Source: Stenotrophomonas humi
GTDB taxonomy: Bacteria; Pseudomonadota; Gammaproteobacteria; Xanthomonadales; Xanthomonadaceae
Length of the DNA stretch: 64,000 nucleotides
NCBI RefSeq assembly: GCF_001431415.1
Contig: NZ_LDJI01000028.1
Location: 1-64,000 of the forward strand
Reading direction: 5' to 3'
Part shown: in pieces, positions 35,966 to 45,180 of the stretch
How the letters are laid out: the number at the start of each line of letters is the position of its first letter
Numbering within the stretch: the stretch's first letter is position 1
The notes under the pieces: generated by a model
What the model was told of the DNA's origin: nothing
Seen by the model: only the letters and a program-made list of their open reading frames with translations
Database searches by the model: none
Made by a program: the position numbers and the translations under genes

Positions 35966-38065
35966 ATGTCCCGAATCACCTCCGCCTGCCTCGTGGCAGG
36001 GCTGCTTTCCTCCGGCCTGGCCGGTGCTGCCATGGCTGCTGACCAGCCCCAGGATCCGTATGCCTGGCTGGAAGACGTCACCGGCGACAAGCCGTTGACC
36101 TGGGTGAAGGAGCAGAACGCCAAATCCGAGGGGCGGCTGGCACAGAGCCCGCAGTTCAAGCAGATGGAGGCCGGCATCCGCGAGGTGCTGGATTCGGACG
36201 CCAAGATCCCGGGCGTCGAGAAGATCGGCGACTACTACTACAACTTCTGGAAGGACAAGCAGCACGAGCGCGGCATCTGGCGCCGCACCACGCTGGTGGA
36301 GTACCGCAAGGCCGAGCCGCTGTGGGAAACCGTGCTGGACCTGGACGCGCTGAACAAGGCCGAGGGCGAGAACTGGGTGTGGCATGGCGCCAACTGCCTG
36401 CGCCCGGAATACACCCGCTGCCTGATCGCGCTGTCGCGCGGCGGCGCGGATGCCGATGTCACCCGTGAGTTCGACCTGTCCAACAAGCAGTGGATCAAGG
36501 ACGGCTTCTTCCGTCCGGAAGCCAAGGGCGGGCTGGGCTGGATCGACCAGAACAACGTGTTCGTCTATACCGATTTCGGCGACGGCACGATGACTACCTC
36601 CGGTTACCCGCGCGTGGTCAAGCGTTGGCAGCGTGGCACGCCGATCACGGCTGCCACCCCGGTGTATGAAGGCAAGCCGGAAGACATGTACATCGCCGCG
36701 ATGCACGACGATACGCCGGGCTTCGAGCGCAACTTCGTCAGCCGCACCATCGCCTTCTACAACAACGAACTGTTCGTGCTTGGCGCCGATGGCAAGCTGA
36801 CCAAGGTGGATGCGCCGAATTCGGCCGAGAAGGGCGTGCGCCGTGAATGGCTCACCCTGGAACTGCGCGAGCCGTGGACCGTGGGCGGCAAGACCTATGC
36901 CGCAGGTTCGCTGCTGGTGACGAAGTTCGATGACTTCATGGCCGGCAAGCGCGACTTCGACGTGCTGTTCGCCCCGACCGACACCACCTCGCTGGCCGGC
37001 ATGTCCTGGACCCGGTCGCACGTGGTGTTGAACGTGCTGGACGACGTCAAGAACCGCCTGCAGGTGATGACCCACGGCAAGGACGGCTGGGTTGCCAGCG
37101 AGTTCGCCGGTGCGCCGACCTTCGGCACCATTGGTATCGGCGCGGTGGATGCCGACGAAAGCGACGCGGTGTGGATGACCGTCACCGACTACCTGACCCC
37201 GACCACGCTGGCCCTGGCCGAGATCGGCCAGCAGCCGGAAGTGCTCAAGACCATGCCAGCGTTCTTCGACGCCAGCGGCAAGGTGATCGAGCAGCATTTC
37301 GCCAACAGCAAGGATGGCACCCGCGTGCCGTACTTCGTGGTGCACGACAAGGCGATGAAGCTGGACGGCTCCAACCCGACCCTGCTGTATGGCTACGGCG
37401 GTTTTGAGATTTCGCTGACCCCGAACTACTCCGGTGGCATGGGCCGCGCGTGGTTGGACAAGGGCGGCGTGTACGTGGTGGCCAACATCCGTGGTGGTGG
37501 CGAGTACGGCCCGCGCTGGCACCAGGCCGCACTGAAGCAGAACCGCCACAAGGCGTACGAAGACATGGCGGCGGTGGCGCAGGACCTGGTCAGCCGCAAC
37601 ATCACCTCGGCCAGGCACCTGGGCGTGCAGGGCGGCAGCAACGGCGGTCTGCTGACCGGCAACATGCTGACCCAGTACCCGGAGTTGTTCGGTGCGGTGG
37701 TGGTGCAGGTTCCGCTGCTGGACATGAAGCGTTACAGCCACCTGCTGGCCGGCGCCTCGTGGATGGCCGAGTACGGCAACCCGGATACGGCCGATTGGGA
37801 CTTCATCAAGACCTTCTCGCCGTACCACCTGTTCGACCCGGCCAAGAGCTACCCGCCGGTGCTGTTCACCACCTCCACCCGCGATGACCGCGTCCACCCG
37901 GGCCACGCCCGCAAGATGGCGGCCAAGATGATCGATGCGGGCAAGGACGTGACCTACTACGAGAACATCGAAGGTGGCCACGGCGGCGCAGCCAACAACG
38001 CACAGGCCGCGCACATGTCGGCACTGGCGTACAGCTTCCTGTGGGAGCAGTTGAGCAAGAAGTGA
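35966..38065 (+). CDS. Prolyl oligopeptidase (S9A), exported
   Basis: A 699-residue serine peptidase that cuts small peptides after proline. A signal peptide (CLVAGLLSSGLAGAAMA) is followed by the S9A N-domain and seven-bladed propeller (DPYAWLEDVTGDKPLTWVKEQN from about 29) and the alpha/beta hydrolase. The catalytic triad is Ser558 (GGSNGG), an aspartate in RDDRV near 640-641 and His672 (GGHGG). Length and motif spacing are normal. A terminator hairpin follows. A second S9A enzyme (oligopeptidase B type) lies 1.8 kb away on the same strand. Confidence 0.93.
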   Translation: MSRITSACLVAGLLSSGLAGAAMAADQPQDPYAWLEDVTGDKPLTWVKEQNAKSEGRLAQSPQFKQMEAGIREVLDSDAKIPGVEKIGDYYYNFWKDKQHERGIWRRTTLVEYRKAEPLWETVLDLDALNKAEGENWVWHGANCLRPEYTRCLIALSRGGADADVTREFDLSNKQWIKDGFFRPEAKGGLGWIDQNNVFVYTDFGDGTMTTSGYPRVVKRWQRGTPITAATPVYEGKPEDMYIAAMHDDTPGFERNFVSRTIAFYNNELFVLGADGKLTKVDAPNSAEKGVRREWLTLELREPWTVGGKTYAAGSLLVTKFDDFMAGKRDFDVLFAPTDTTSLAGMSWTRSHVVLNVLDDVKNRLQVMTHGKDGWVASEFAGAPTFGTIGIGAVDADESDAVWMTVTDYLTPTTLALAEIGQQPEVLKTMPAFFDASGKVIEQHFANSKDGTRVPYFVVHDKAMKLDGSNPTLLYGYGGFEISLTPNYSGGMGRAWLDKGGVYVVANIRGGGEYGPRWHQAALKQNRHKAYEDMAAVAQDLVSRNITSARHLGVQGGSNGGLLTGNMLTQYPELFGAVVVQVPLLDMKRYSHLLAGASWMAEYGNPDTADWDFIKTFSPYHLFDPAKSYPPVLFTTSTRDDRVHPGHARKMAAKMIDAGKDVTYYENIEGGHGGAANNAQAAHMSALAYSFLWEQLSKK

Positions 38066-38101
38066 TGTGCCGCAGGTGAAGTCACCTGTGCATGATTGAA
38101 G

Positions 38102-38134
38102 CAACGACGCCACCACAAGGTGGCGTCGTTGTTT
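38102..38134 (+). terminator. Terminator of the S9A peptidase gene
   Basis: A perfect stem (CAACGACGCCACC with GGTGGCGTCGTTG) with an ACAA loop, followed by TTT, 36 bases past the stop codon. Confidence 0.85.
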
Positions 38135-38137
38135 GAA

Positions 38138-38179
38138 GCCCCTCTCCCGCAGGCGGGAGAGGGGTTGGGGTGAGGGCAG
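38138..38179 (+). repeat. Dispersed palindromic repeat, copy 2
   Basis: The partner of the repeat at 20605-20646, in the opposite orientation: stem CCCCTCTCCCGC with GCGGGAGAGGGG, then TTGGGGTGAGGGCAG. One base differs over about 42. Confidence 0.8.
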
Positions 38180-38220
38180 GGGCGAAGTCGTGATGGTGAA
38201 TCCATATGATCGCTTTCGAA

Positions 38221-38255
38221 GCCCAAAGCCCAAAGCCCAAAGCCCAAAGCCCAAA
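38221..38255 (+). repeat. Five tandem copies of a 7-base unit
   Basis: The unit GCCCAAA is repeated five times without error, then decays to GCTCCCC. A 7-base unit can vary in copy number by slippage. It is intergenic, so no frame switching is expected. It is a candidate strain-typing locus. Confidence 0.9.
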
Positions 38256-38485
38256 GCTCCCCCATCCGCCCTTCGGGCACCTGCATTCGGTACATCCCTG
38301 CGCCTCACCCTTCGGGCGGCTTCGCCGTGCAACTCGGCAATCCTGCCGAGTTGTCGCCCCGCGGGCGGGAGAAGGAAGCGGCCTTGCGGCAGTTTCATCT
38401 GCCAGTTCCCAGCCCTTCGAGCGTTCCGCCTTTTCGGCGTCAGGCCTTTTGTCCCGTAGACGGGAGGGGCGGCCCGCCCGGCAGC

Positions 38486-39679
38486 TCACTTCCTCTGCCA
38501 GCTCTCCAACCCACGTCCAATCCGCATCACCGCCTCCTGCAGCCTCGCCACATCCTGTGTGTAGGCAATCCGCACATGCTGGTTGGCGCGGTAATGACCA
38601 AAATCCAGGCCCGGCGTGAATGCCACATGCTCGGTCTCCAGGAAATGCGCGCAGAACGCCTGCGCGTCATCGGTGAACGCACTCACGTCGCAGTACAGAT
38701 AGAACGCACCCTGCGGCTCCACATCAATGCGGAAGCCGAGTCCGCGCAACGCGGGCAGCAGGTAATCGCGGCGCTGACGGAACTGCTCCCGGCGTTGCTC
38801 GAAGATCGCAATCGTCTCCGGCTCGAAGCATGCCAGCGCCGCATGCTGGGCCATGGACGGCGCGCTGATGTACAGGTTCTGCGCCAGCTTCTCCAGTTCG
38901 GGCACGGCTTGTGGCGGCGCCACCAGCCAACCCAGGCGCCAGCCGGTCATGCCGAAATACTTGGAGAAGCTGTTCAACACGAAGGCTTCGTCATCCACCT
39001 GCAGCACGCTGGGTGCATCGAAGCCATAGGTCAGGCCGTGGTAGATCTCATCCACCACCAGATGACCACCGCGCGCTTTCAAGGATGCCGACAAGGCGGC
39101 CAGCTGTTCGGCGTCGAGTGTTGTGCCGGTCGGGTTGGCCGGCGAGGCGACCAGCGCACCGACGCTGTTGCTGTTCCAGCGTTGTTCGATCAATTGCGGC
39201 GTGAGCTGATAGCTGTCTTCCGGGCCGACCGGCACCAGCTGCGCCGCGCCTTCGACCAGCCGCAGGAAATGGCGATTGCAGGGATAACCCGGGTCCGCCA
39301 GCAACCAGTGTTTGCCTGGGTCGACCAACAGGCTGGAAGCCAGCAGCAGCGCGCCGGAGCCACCGGGCGTGACCAGGATGCGTTCGGGATCAATGGCCAG
39401 GTGATAACGGTCGCGATAGAAGCCGGCGATGGCCTCGCGCAATGCTGGCAGGCCGCGTGCAGCGGTGTAACGGGTGTGGCCGGCAGCAAGGGCTGCCTGG
39501 CCGGCGCGGATGACCGGGTCGGCGGTGGTGAAATCCGGTTCGCCGATTTCCAGGTGGATCACATCGTGACCGGCCTGTTCCAGCGCATTGGCGCGGGCCA
39601 GCAGGGACATGACGTGGAACGGGGCGATCTCGTGGCTGCGACGGCTGTAGCCGGACGGCGTGGGGGGGGGCGTGTTCAT
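38486..39679 (-). CDS. PLP-dependent aminotransferase (class I/II)
   Basis: A 397-residue cytoplasmic enzyme of the aspartate/alanine aminotransferase fold. PLP residues are visible: Lys240 (Schiff base) in NSFSKYFGMTGWRLGW, Asp210 and Tyr213 in VVDEIYHG, and Asn182 in SPANPTGT; the substrate arginine is likely in the HVRIAYTQD stretch near the end. The N-terminal VIHLEIGEPDF is typical of the MalY/PatB- or AspC-like group. The amino donor and product are not set by these motifs. It is convergent with the first S9A gene and divergent from the second. Confidence 0.9.
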   Translation of the reverse strand: MNTPPPTPSGYSRRSHEIAPFHVMSLLARANALEQAGHDVIHLEIGEPDFTTADPVIRAGQAALAAGHTRYTAARGLPALREAIAGFYRDRYHLAIDPERILVTPGGSGALLLASSLLVDPGKHWLLADPGYPCNRHFLRLVEGAAQLVPVGPEDSYQLTPQLIEQRWNSNSVGALVASPANPTGTTLDAEQLAALSASLKARGGHLVVDEIYHGLTYGFDAPSVLQVDDEAFVLNSFSKYFGMTGWRLGWLVAPPQAVPELEKLAQNLYISAPSMAQHAALACFEPETIAIFEQRREQFRQRRDYLLPALRGLGFRIDVEPQGAFYLYCDVSAFTDDAQAFCAHFLETEHVAFTPGLDFGHYRANQHVRIAYTQDVARLQEAVMRIGRGLESWQRK

Positions 39680-39836
39680 CGCCGCATCATAGGACGACGC
39701 GGCCACCGAGGCATTGCGACCAACGGTGCATGGCGGCCACCACATTGAAGCTGTCCACGCCTCGAAAGGCCCAGGCTGCCCGTGGCACACTGTGGTCTTG
39801 CGCGGGGGCGTCGCTCCTGTCGATGGGAGCCTCTCC

Positions 39837-41945
39837 GTGAAACCTGCCCTTTGCCTGTTGGTAGCCAGCCTGATGATGAACACCGCCGTCGCCGCAACGC
39901 CCACCCCGCCAGATGTCGCCAAGCGTGCGCATACGGTCAAGGCGCCGTTTGGTGCCGAACGCCAGGACGAGTACTACTGGTTGCGCGATGACAAGCGCGA
40001 GAATCCGGAGATGCTGGCCTATCTCAAGGCCGAGAACGCCTACACCGACGCGCTGATGGCGCCGCTCAAGCCGCTGCAGGAAACGCTCTACGGCGAGATC
40101 GTCGGCCGCATCAAGCAGGACGATGCCAGCGTGCCGTACCGCGAGCGCGACTACTGGTATTACACCCGTTATGAAACCGGCAAGGACTACCCGATCCATG
40201 CGCGCCGCAAGGGCGACATGCAGGCGCCGGAACAGGTGCTGCTGGATCTGAACGTCATGGCCGAAGGCAAGGGTTACTTCGGCGTCGATGACATGGAAGT
40301 GAGCCAGGACAACCGCCTGCTGGCCTGGGCCGAGGACGATGTCGGTCGTCGTCAGTACACCATCCGCTTCAAGGACCTGGAAACCGGAAAGCTGCTGCCG
40401 GACGTGATCACCGGTGTTTCGGCCAACGTGGTGTGGGCGGACGACAACCGCACCGTCTTCTATGTCGAGAACGACCCGGAAACCCTGCTCACCGTGCGCG
40501 TGAAGAAGCATGTGCTGGGCACGCCGGTCAGTGCCGATACGCTGGTCTACGAGGAAGAGGACGACAGCTTCTACATGGGCATCGGCCGCACCCGCGATGA
40601 CCGCTTCATCACCATCGGCGTGGACAGCACGGTCGCTTCCGAGCTGCGCTACACCTCGGCCGCCAACCCTGGTGATTTCACCGTGCTGGCGCCGCGCGAG
40701 CGTGACGTGGAGTACGACGCCGACCACTTCGACGGCCGCTGGGTGATCCGCACCAATGCCGACGGCGCGAAGAACTTCAAGCTGGTCACCGCCCCGGACG
40801 ATGCCACCAGTCGCAAGCAGTGGAAGGACTGGGTGGCGCACGATCCGCAGGTGCTGGTCGAAGGCTTCGAGCTTTTCAACGGCTACACCGCCATCGCCGA
40901 GCGCGCCGACGCGCTGGAACGCATCCGCCTGCTGTTCGCCGATGGCCACAGCGAGTTCGTCAAGGCCGACGAGCCGGCCTACTCGATGGGCCTGTCGGTC
41001 AATGCCGAGCCGGATACCGAATGGCTGCGTTACAGCTACACCTCGCTGACCACCCCGGCCACCACCTACGAACTCAACGTCAAGACCGGCGAACGCCGTC
41101 AGCTCAAGCAGCAGCCGGTGATTGGCTACGACCCGTCGCTGTACCAGACCGAACGCGTCTGGGTGACCGCGCGTGACGGTGCCAAGGTGCCGGTGTCGCT
41201 GGTCTACAAGAAGGGCTTCAAGAAGGACGGCAGCGCCGCGCTGTACCAGTACGCCTACGGCAGCTATGGCATGTCGATGGATCCGGGCTTCAACCAGAGT
41301 GTGGTGAGTCTGCTGGATCGCGGCATGGTCTACGCCATTGCGCACATCCGTGGTGGCGAGGAAATGGGCCGCAACTGGTACGAGGACGGCAAGCTGCTGC
41401 ACAAGCAGAACACCTTCAACGACTTTGTCGATGTCACCCGCGCGCTGGTCGCACAGGGCTATGCCGCGAAGGACCGCGTGGCCGCGTCCGGCGGCAGTGC
41501 CGGGGGCCTGCTGATGGGGGCGGTGGCGAACCAGGCGCCGCAGGACTACCGGGTGATGGTGGCGCAGGTGCCGTTCGTGGATGTGGTCACCACCATGCTC
41601 GACGCCAGCATCCCGCTGACCACCAACGAATACGACGAGTGGGGCAACCCGGAGCAGAAGCAGTACTACGACTACATGCTCAGCTACTCGCCGTACGACA
41701 ACGTGCGCGCCCAGGCCTACCCGTCGCTGTTCGTCGGCACCGGTCTGTGGGATTCGCAGGTGCAGTACTGGGAGCCGGCCAAGTGGGTGGCGCGACTGCG
41801 TGACGTCAACACCGGCAACCTGCCGATCGTGTTCCGCACCAACATGGAAGCCGGCCACGGTGGTAAGTCGGGCCGTTTCCAGCGCTACAAGGAACAGGCC
41901 GAATCGTTCGCCTTCGTGCTGTCGCAACTGGGCGTGGCGAACTGA
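39837..41945 (+). CDS. ptrB: Oligopeptidase B (S9A), exported
   Basis: A 702-residue serine peptidase. It starts at GTG with a TGGGAG ribosome site eight bases before, giving signal peptide KPALCLLVASLMMNTAVAA. The domain start PDVAKRAHTVKAPFGAERQDEYYWLRDD and AYTDALMAPLKPLQETLYGEI match oligopeptidase B, which cleaves after Arg or Lys in short peptides. The catalytic serine is Ser554 in ASGGSAGGLLMG; the histidine lies in MEAGHGGKSGR. In most bacteria PtrB is cytoplasmic, so the signal peptide here suggests a periplasmic or secreted form. Family length is normal. Confidence 0.92.
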   Translation: MKPALCLLVASLMMNTAVAATPTPPDVAKRAHTVKAPFGAERQDEYYWLRDDKRENPEMLAYLKAENAYTDALMAPLKPLQETLYGEIVGRIKQDDASVPYRERDYWYYTRYETGKDYPIHARRKGDMQAPEQVLLDLNVMAEGKGYFGVDDMEVSQDNRLLAWAEDDVGRRQYTIRFKDLETGKLLPDVITGVSANVVWADDNRTVFYVENDPETLLTVRVKKHVLGTPVSADTLVYEEEDDSFYMGIGRTRDDRFITIGVDSTVASELRYTSAANPGDFTVLAPRERDVEYDADHFDGRWVIRTNADGAKNFKLVTAPDDATSRKQWKDWVAHDPQVLVEGFELFNGYTAIAERADALERIRLLFADGHSEFVKADEPAYSMGLSVNAEPDTEWLRYSYTSLTTPATTYELNVKTGERRQLKQQPVIGYDPSLYQTERVWVTARDGAKVPVSLVYKKGFKKDGSAALYQYAYGSYGMSMDPGFNQSVVSLLDRGMVYAIAHIRGGEEMGRNWYEDGKLLHKQNTFNDFVDVTRALVAQGYAAKDRVAASGGSAGGLLMGAVANQAPQDYRVMVAQVPFVDVVTTMLDASIPLTTNEYDEWGNPEQKQYYDYMLSYSPYDNVRAQAYPSLFVGTGLWDSQVQYWEPAKWVARLRDVNTGNLPIVFRTNMEAGHGGKSGRFQRYKEQAESFAFVLSQLGVAN

Positions 41946-41960
41946 CCGCATCGCGCGCGC

Positions 41961-42368
41961 ATGTCAGAGCCCCCGTCATCGCCAGAACCACGCCCGGTGC
42001 GGATGCGCTGGGCGTGGTGGTTGCTGGCCTATGTGAGTCTGGGCATCGGCATTGTCGGCATCTTCGTGCCGGGCCTGCCGACCACGGTGTTCGTGCTGAT
42101 TTCGGCCTGGGCGGCCTCGCGTGGATCCAAGCGCCTGCATCACTGGCTGGTGACGCATCCGCGTTTCGGCCCGGCGATTGGCGACTGGCAGGCGCACGGC
42201 GCAGTGAGCCGCAAGGGTAAGTGGATGGCCAGCATCACCATGCTGGCCTGCGCCCTGATCACCTTGTGGTGCGTACCGTTGGCGTGGGTGAAGTGGACCT
42301 CGATCAGCATCATGGCGTGTGTCTGCCTGTGGCTGTGGATGCGGCCGTTGCCACCCAAAGGCAGCTGA
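41961..42368 (+). CDS. ybaN: YbaN/DUF454 family inner-membrane protein
   Basis: A 135-residue protein starting 15 bases after ptrB, so probably on the same messenger. Three or four hydrophobic segments are present: WWLLAYVSLGIGIVGIFVPGLPTTVFVLISAWAASRGS is the family block, and ASITMLACALITLWCVPLAW and ISIMACVCLWLWMRPLP follow. HHWLVTHPRFGPAIGDWQAHGAVSRKGK is the conserved cytoplasmic loop. Function of this family is not established. Confidence 0.85.
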   Translation: MSEPPSSPEPRPVRMRWAWWLLAYVSLGIGIVGIFVPGLPTTVFVLISAWAASRGSKRLHHWLVTHPRFGPAIGDWQAHGAVSRKGKWMASITMLACALITLWCVPLAWVKWTSISIMACVCLWLWMRPLPPKGS

Positions 42369-42418
42369 ACAGCGAGTGCCGCCAGCGGATTTCATGGTCC
42401 AGTGGCTATACTTCGGCA

Positions 42419-42655
42419 ATGAACACGACGTCCCGTTTGCTGATGCTCATCCCGGCGGCCTGCGCGCTGCTGGCCCTCTCTGCCTGCGGCAACAAGGGGC
42501 CGCTGGTCATGCCCCAGAAGCCGGTGCCGATCGAGGAGCAGGAAGTCGTCCCGGACGATGCAATCCCCACCGAGAGCACCCCGGCAACGCCGGTCGAAAC
42601 CAAGGACGATGCCGAGACCAAGCCGGCCGAAAGTGACGCCAAGGGCAATGAGTAA
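42419..42655 (+). CDS. lptM: LptM-like small lipoprotein
   Basis: A 78-residue lipoprotein. The signal peptide ends with lipobox L-S-A-C, Cys23, and the mature start is CGNKGPL, the hallmark of the YifL/LptM family. LptM helps LptD form correct disulfides during assembly of the LPS translocon. The rest is acidic and Thr/Glu/Pro-rich and probably disordered. The stop codon overlaps the dapF start (ATGAGTAA), so the two are translationally coupled. The lptM-dapF-DUF484-xerC order is widely conserved; lysA, often between, is absent here. Confidence 0.88.
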   Translation: MNTTSRLLMLIPAACALLALSACGNKGPLVMPQKPVPIEEQEVVPDDAIPTESTPATPVETKDDAETKPAESDAKGNE

Positions 42656-43499
42656 GTCGGCTTCGGGGCACCTGCGTTTCACCAAGATGCACGGTGCCGG
42701 CAATGATTTCGTGGTGCTGGACCTGCGTGACGGCACGCCGCCGCCGGACGCGGCATTGGCCGCCAGGCTCGCCGACCGCCACCGTGGCGTGGGTTGCGAC
42801 CAGATCCTGACCATCGAGCCGCCGCGTGAAGAAGGCTCGGTGGCCGCGTACCGCATCTGGAACTCGGACGGCTCCACTTCGCAGCAGTGCGGCAATGGCG
42901 CGCGCTGCGTGGCGGCCTGGCTGGTACGCGACGGCGCCGTACAGGGCGACGAATTCGTGATCGACAGCCCGTTGCGCACGCATGCCGTGCAGCGTCTGGC
43001 CGACGATCGTTACGCGGTGACCATGGGCAAGCCGGATTTCGAGCCGGCCCAGATTCCATTGGTCGGCTTTCCGCGTGCGCGTGAGGAATACGCGGTGTCG
43101 TTGCAGGGCGAGAACGTGCGCTTTGGCGCGGTGTCGATGGGCAACCCGCACGCCGTGCTGGAAGTCGGCCTGATTGATGCGGCTCCGGTGGAGCGGGTCG
43201 GTTCGCTGTTGCAGCAGCACGCATCGTTCCCGGAATCGGTGAATGTCGGCTTCGCGCAGGTGCTCGATGGTGGTCACGCCAGGTTGCGTGTATTCGAGCG
43301 CGGCGTTGGCGAGACCCTGGCCTGCGGCAGCGGTGCCTGCGCCGCCGCCGTGGTACTGATGCAACGCGGTCGCCTGCAACGCGACGCTTTGATGTCATTG
43401 CCGGGCGGCGATCTGCGCATCCAGTGGCCGGATGATCAGGCCGCCATCGTGATGTCCGGCCCTGCAGCATTCGTTTTCGACGGAGAGTGGATGGGATGA
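42648..43499 (+). CDS. dapF: Diaminopimelate epimerase
   Basis: A 283-residue enzyme that converts LL- to meso-diaminopimelate for lysine and peptidoglycan. The two active-site cysteines that act as acid and base are visible: Cys81 in [11 protein letters not shown] and Cys226 in [12 protein letters not shown]. Substrate-binding blocks [11 protein letters not shown] and MGNPHAV are also normal. Its ATG overlaps the lptM stop and its own stop overlaps the start of the DUF484 gene, so the block is one tightly coupled unit. Confidence 0.97.
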   Translation: MSKSASGHLRFTKMHGAGNDFVVLDLRDGTPPPDAALAARLADRHRGVGCDQILTIEPPREEGSVAAYRIWNSDGSTSQQCGNGARCVAAWLVRDGAVQGDEFVIDSPLRTHAVQRLADDRYAVTMGKPDFEPAQIPLVGFPRAREEYAVSLQGENVRFGAVSMGNPHAVLEVGLIDAAPVERVGSLLQQHASFPESVNVGFAQVLDGGHARLRVFERGVGETLACGSGACAAAVVLMQRGRLQRDALMSLPGGDLRIQWPDDQAAIVMSGPAAFVFDGEWMG

Positions 43500-44173
43500 A
43501 CGAGACCGCGGAAAAAATCGGTGCCCACGAAGTAGCCGCATGGCTGCGTCGTCACCCGGGCTTCCTCAAGCAGTTTCCCGACCTGGCCCTCACCCTGGTG
43601 GTGCCACGCGATGATGGCCCGACCGCATCGCTGGCCAGCTATCAGCTGGAAGTGCTGCGTGACAAGAACCGCGAGTTGTCGCGGCGTCTGGCCGACCTCG
43701 GCAGCAATGCGCAGATCAACGAGCGTCTTGCGGTGCGCACGCATCAGCTGACCCTGGCGTTGATGCGGCAGACCAGCGCCGCCGACACGCTGCGGGCGAT
43801 GGCGGCCTCGCTGGAAGAGGATTTCGCCGGCGATTTGGTACGCATCGTCTCCTTCGAGGCCATGCCGGAGCTGGAGCAGGCGCCGTGGTTGCAGGTCATC
43901 GGCCGTGACGACCCGCGCCTGGCTGCGTTCCACGATTGCCTGCAGGACGGTGAGCCGATCTGCGGCCGCCTGCAGCCGGAAAAGAACGACCTGCTGTACG
44001 GCGAGCGCGTGGGCGAGGTGTCTTCCACCGCCTTGTTGCCGCTGCCGGGCGTGGGCCTGATCGCGGTAGGCAGTCACGATTCAAACCGCTTCTATCCGGG
44101 CATGGGCACGCTGTTCCTGCGCATGATGGGCGAGTCGCTGGTGGTGGGTCTGCAGCGTTTCCGCAGCGCTTGA
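43496..44173 (+). CDS. DUF484 family protein
   Basis: A 225-residue cytoplasmic protein starting in an ATGA overlap with dapF. It begins with a helical head ([25 protein letters not shown]), continues with a coiled-coil-like stretch ([42 protein letters not shown]) and ends in a GAF-like domain ([38 protein letters not shown]). The family always sits next to xerC but has no proven role. A GTG at 43487 is an alternative start. Confidence 0.9.
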   Translation: MNETAEKIGAHEVAAWLRRHPGFLKQFPDLALTLVVPRDDGPTASLASYQLEVLRDKNRELSRRLADLGSNAQINERLAVRTHQLTLALMRQTSAADTLRAMAASLEEDFAGDLVRIVSFEAMPELEQAPWLQVIGRDDPRLAAFHDCLQDGEPICGRLQPEKNDLLYGERVGEVSSTALLPLPGVGLIAVGSHDSNRFYPGMGTLFLRMMGESLVVGLQRFRSA

Positions 44174-44188
44174 CCGGGTGATGCGGCG

Positions 44189-45067
44189 ATGAGCGCCGTC
44201 CAGAAATTCCTGTCCTACCTGCAGGTCGAGCGGCGCATGTCCGCGCATACGCTCGACGCCTACCAGCGCGACCTGGCCGCACTGTCGCAATGGTGCGAGG
44301 GCAACGATGTTGCCGATCCGCAGGCGCTTGCCGGCGAGCAGCTGCGTGATTTCATCGCCGCCGAGCACCGGCGTGGGCTATCGCCCAAGAGCCTGCAGCG
44401 CCGCTTGTCAGCCTGTCGCAGCTTCTACGCGTGGTTGCTCAAGAACGGCGCCATCGACAACAGCCCTGCCGCTGGTCTGCGTGCGCCCAAGGCACCGCGC
44501 AAGCTGCCCCAGGTGCTGGATGCCGACGAGGCGGTGCAGCTGGTCGAGTTGCCAACCGACGCCCCGCTGGGATTGCGCGACCGCGCGCTGCTGGAACTGT
44601 TCTATTCATCCGGGCTGCGTTTGAGTGAGCTATGCGCCTTGCGCTGGCGTGATCTGGATATACCCAGTGGGCTGGTGCTGGTACATGGCAAAGGCAACCG
44701 CCAGCGCAGCGTTCCGGTGGGTTCGCATGCGTTGAACGCGCTGCAGGCGTGGCGCAGGGACAGTGGCGGCGGCAACGAAAACCCGGTATTCCCGGGGCGT
44801 GGTGGCGGGCCCATCACCCAACGCGCGGTGCAGATCCGGATCAAGCAGCTGGCGCAGCGGCAAGGATTGTTCAAGAACGTGCACCCGCACATGCTGCGGC
44901 ACAGTTTCGCCAGTCACATCCTGGAATCCTCCGGCGACCTGCGTGGTGTGCAGGAACTGCTCGGCCACGCCGACATCGCCACCACGCAGATCTATACGCA
45001 TCTGGATTTCCAGCACCTGGCCAAGGTTTATGACGCGACGCATCCGCGGGCGAAGCGGAAATCCTGA
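44189..45067 (+). CDS. xerC: Tyrosine recombinase XerC
   Basis: A 292-residue recombinase that with XerD resolves chromosome dimers at dif during division. The N-terminal core-binding domain (1-95) has FLSYLQVERRMSAHTLDAYQRDL. The catalytic residues are all visible: Arg144 (SSGLRLSEL), Lys168 (HGKGNRQR), His234 and Arg237 (HPHMLRHSFA), His260 (LLGHADIATT) and nucleophile Tyr269 (QIYTHLD). It ends with a normal XerC tail. It follows the DUF484 gene by 15 bases and closes the operon; the next gene has its own ribosome site 113 bases on. Confidence 0.96.
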   Translation: MSAVQKFLSYLQVERRMSAHTLDAYQRDLAALSQWCEGNDVADPQALAGEQLRDFIAAEHRRGLSPKSLQRRLSACRSFYAWLLKNGAIDNSPAAGLRAPKAPRKLPQVLDADEAVQLVELPTDAPLGLRDRALLELFYSSGLRLSELCALRWRDLDIPSGLVLVHGKGNRQRSVPVGSHALNALQAWRRDSGGGNENPVFPGRGGGPITQRAVQIRIKQLAQRQGLFKNVHPHMLRHSFASHILESSGDLRGVQELLGHADIATTQIYTHLDFQHLAKVYDATHPRAKRKS

Positions 45068-45180
45068 TCCACTCGGCAGCAGGGTTCGCTGATTTCCAAC
45101 TTTGGGTTTGATGTCCGATCACGGCGAGCGTCGCACTATGTGCCTGGCCCAAGCTGCGTGCTCCAAACAAGGAGCATGCA

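Larger units (their letters stand above)
38066..38485. other. Repeat-rich intergenic region
   Basis: A 420-base gap with no gene. It holds the S9A terminator, the second copy of a dispersed palindrome (38138-38179), a 7-base tandem repeat (38221-38255), a perfect hairpin CAACTCGGCA with TGCCGAGTTG (38330-38353) and GC-rich palindromic strings up to the aminotransferase stop codon. Open frames here read as low-complexity peptides and are not genes. Confidence 0.6.

Noticed and set aside
38221..38255. Possible CRISPR or coding repeat
   Set aside because: The unit is seven bases with no spacers; it is a simple tandem repeat.
35945..38398. 817-codon minus-strand frame over the prolyl oligopeptidase
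   Set aside because: No motifs; the plus strand codes a complete S9A enzyme with its triad.
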